From W11650 sp963545585 (GTDB lineage Bacteria > Bacillota > Clostridia > Lachnospirales > Vallitaleaceae), in contig CAUUKX010000013.1 of the NCBI GenBank assembly GCA_963545585.1, forward strand, positions 1 through 31,657: DNA of 31,657 bases, written 5' to 3'. The translations under genes were made by a program, and so were the position numbers. Under the pieces are notes generated by a model. That model ran no database searches. It was not told the DNA's origin and worked only from the letters and a program-made list of their open reading frames with translations. This document shows, piece by piece, positions 31,612 through 31,657 of this stretch (the stretch's first letter is position 1; each line of letters begins with the position of its first letter).

Positions 31612-31657
31612 TAACTCAACTTTCCCGTGTTCGACAGAACAGTCTTTTTTAGGCAGA
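31612..31657 (+). repeat. Structured repeat element, copy 3 (cut by the window end)
   Basis: CTCAACTTTCCCGTGTTCG, then ACAGAACAGTCTTTTTTAGG and CAGA, matches the minus-strand reading of 17346 leftward almost base for base and also the inverted right end of 12379-12548. The rest lies beyond the window. Confidence 0.75.

Overview
The window looks like the chromosome of a Bacillota member, probably class Clostridia. Supporting signs are strong AGGAGG-type ribosome binding sites, Gram-positive lipoproteins (LSAC and LSGC lipoboxes), a T-box riboswitch, CsaB, and small families common in Clostridia (TIGR04076, DUF1722, DUF2085, and a DUF6442/Xre pair). The genus cannot be told from the sequence. 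Most of the DNA is housekeeping or transport backbone of medium GC, interrupted by short AT-rich accessory islands. No rRNA, tRNA or CRISPR array was seen.

Layout: (1) 109-4692, a TrpXYZ-type ABC importer with two paralogous lipoproteins; the second lipoprotein, the permease and the ATPase lie behind a promoter and T-box. (2) 4746-5949, an AT-rich island of decay: an Rpn-type nuclease remnant on the minus strand, a DUF1722 gene, and a truncated pyrimidine-dimer glycosylase-like gene. (3) 6133-9452, gnd and zwf (oxidative pentose phosphate pathway), a TIGR04076 gene, and a second copy of the zwf 3' end. (4) 9545-10633, csaB (cell-wall polysaccharide pyruvylation). (5) 10758-12374, a Sec-exported HNH-like toxin candidate followed by a probable immunity gene and a terminator. 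(6) 12379-12548, a structured repeat, then a candidate small RNA with its own promoter and terminator, then malQ, plsC, a zinc-ribbon gene and a DUF2085 gene. (7) 15851-16919, a perfect 20-bp palindrome, a DUF6442/Xre pair and an internally deleted Xre/TPR regulator. (8) 17182-19573, a second copy of the structured repeat and a three-gene ABC-2 exporter. (9) 19613-23055, an OPT-like carrier and an FNT carrier, with a toxin-tip fragment and its immunity-like gene lodged between two copies of an 80-bp terminator-plus-promoter sequence. (10) 23432-24485, inorganic pyrophosphatase and a YfcE/MJ0936-type phosphodiesterase. (11) 24625-31378 on the minus strand, an oppBCDFA peptide importer operon with a recognisable promoter. 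The window ends inside a third copy of the structured repeat.

The most interesting material is the small secreted toxin/immunity pair; the orphan toxin-tip/immunity cassette bounded by duplicated regulatory DNA; the TIGR04076 gene bounded in the same way by duplicated zwf ends; a repeat family whose hairpin stems differ in sequence but stay base-paired; a small GTAATT hairpin family placed in sense orientation upstream of three transporter genes; and an unassigned ~140-nt RNA upstream of malQ.
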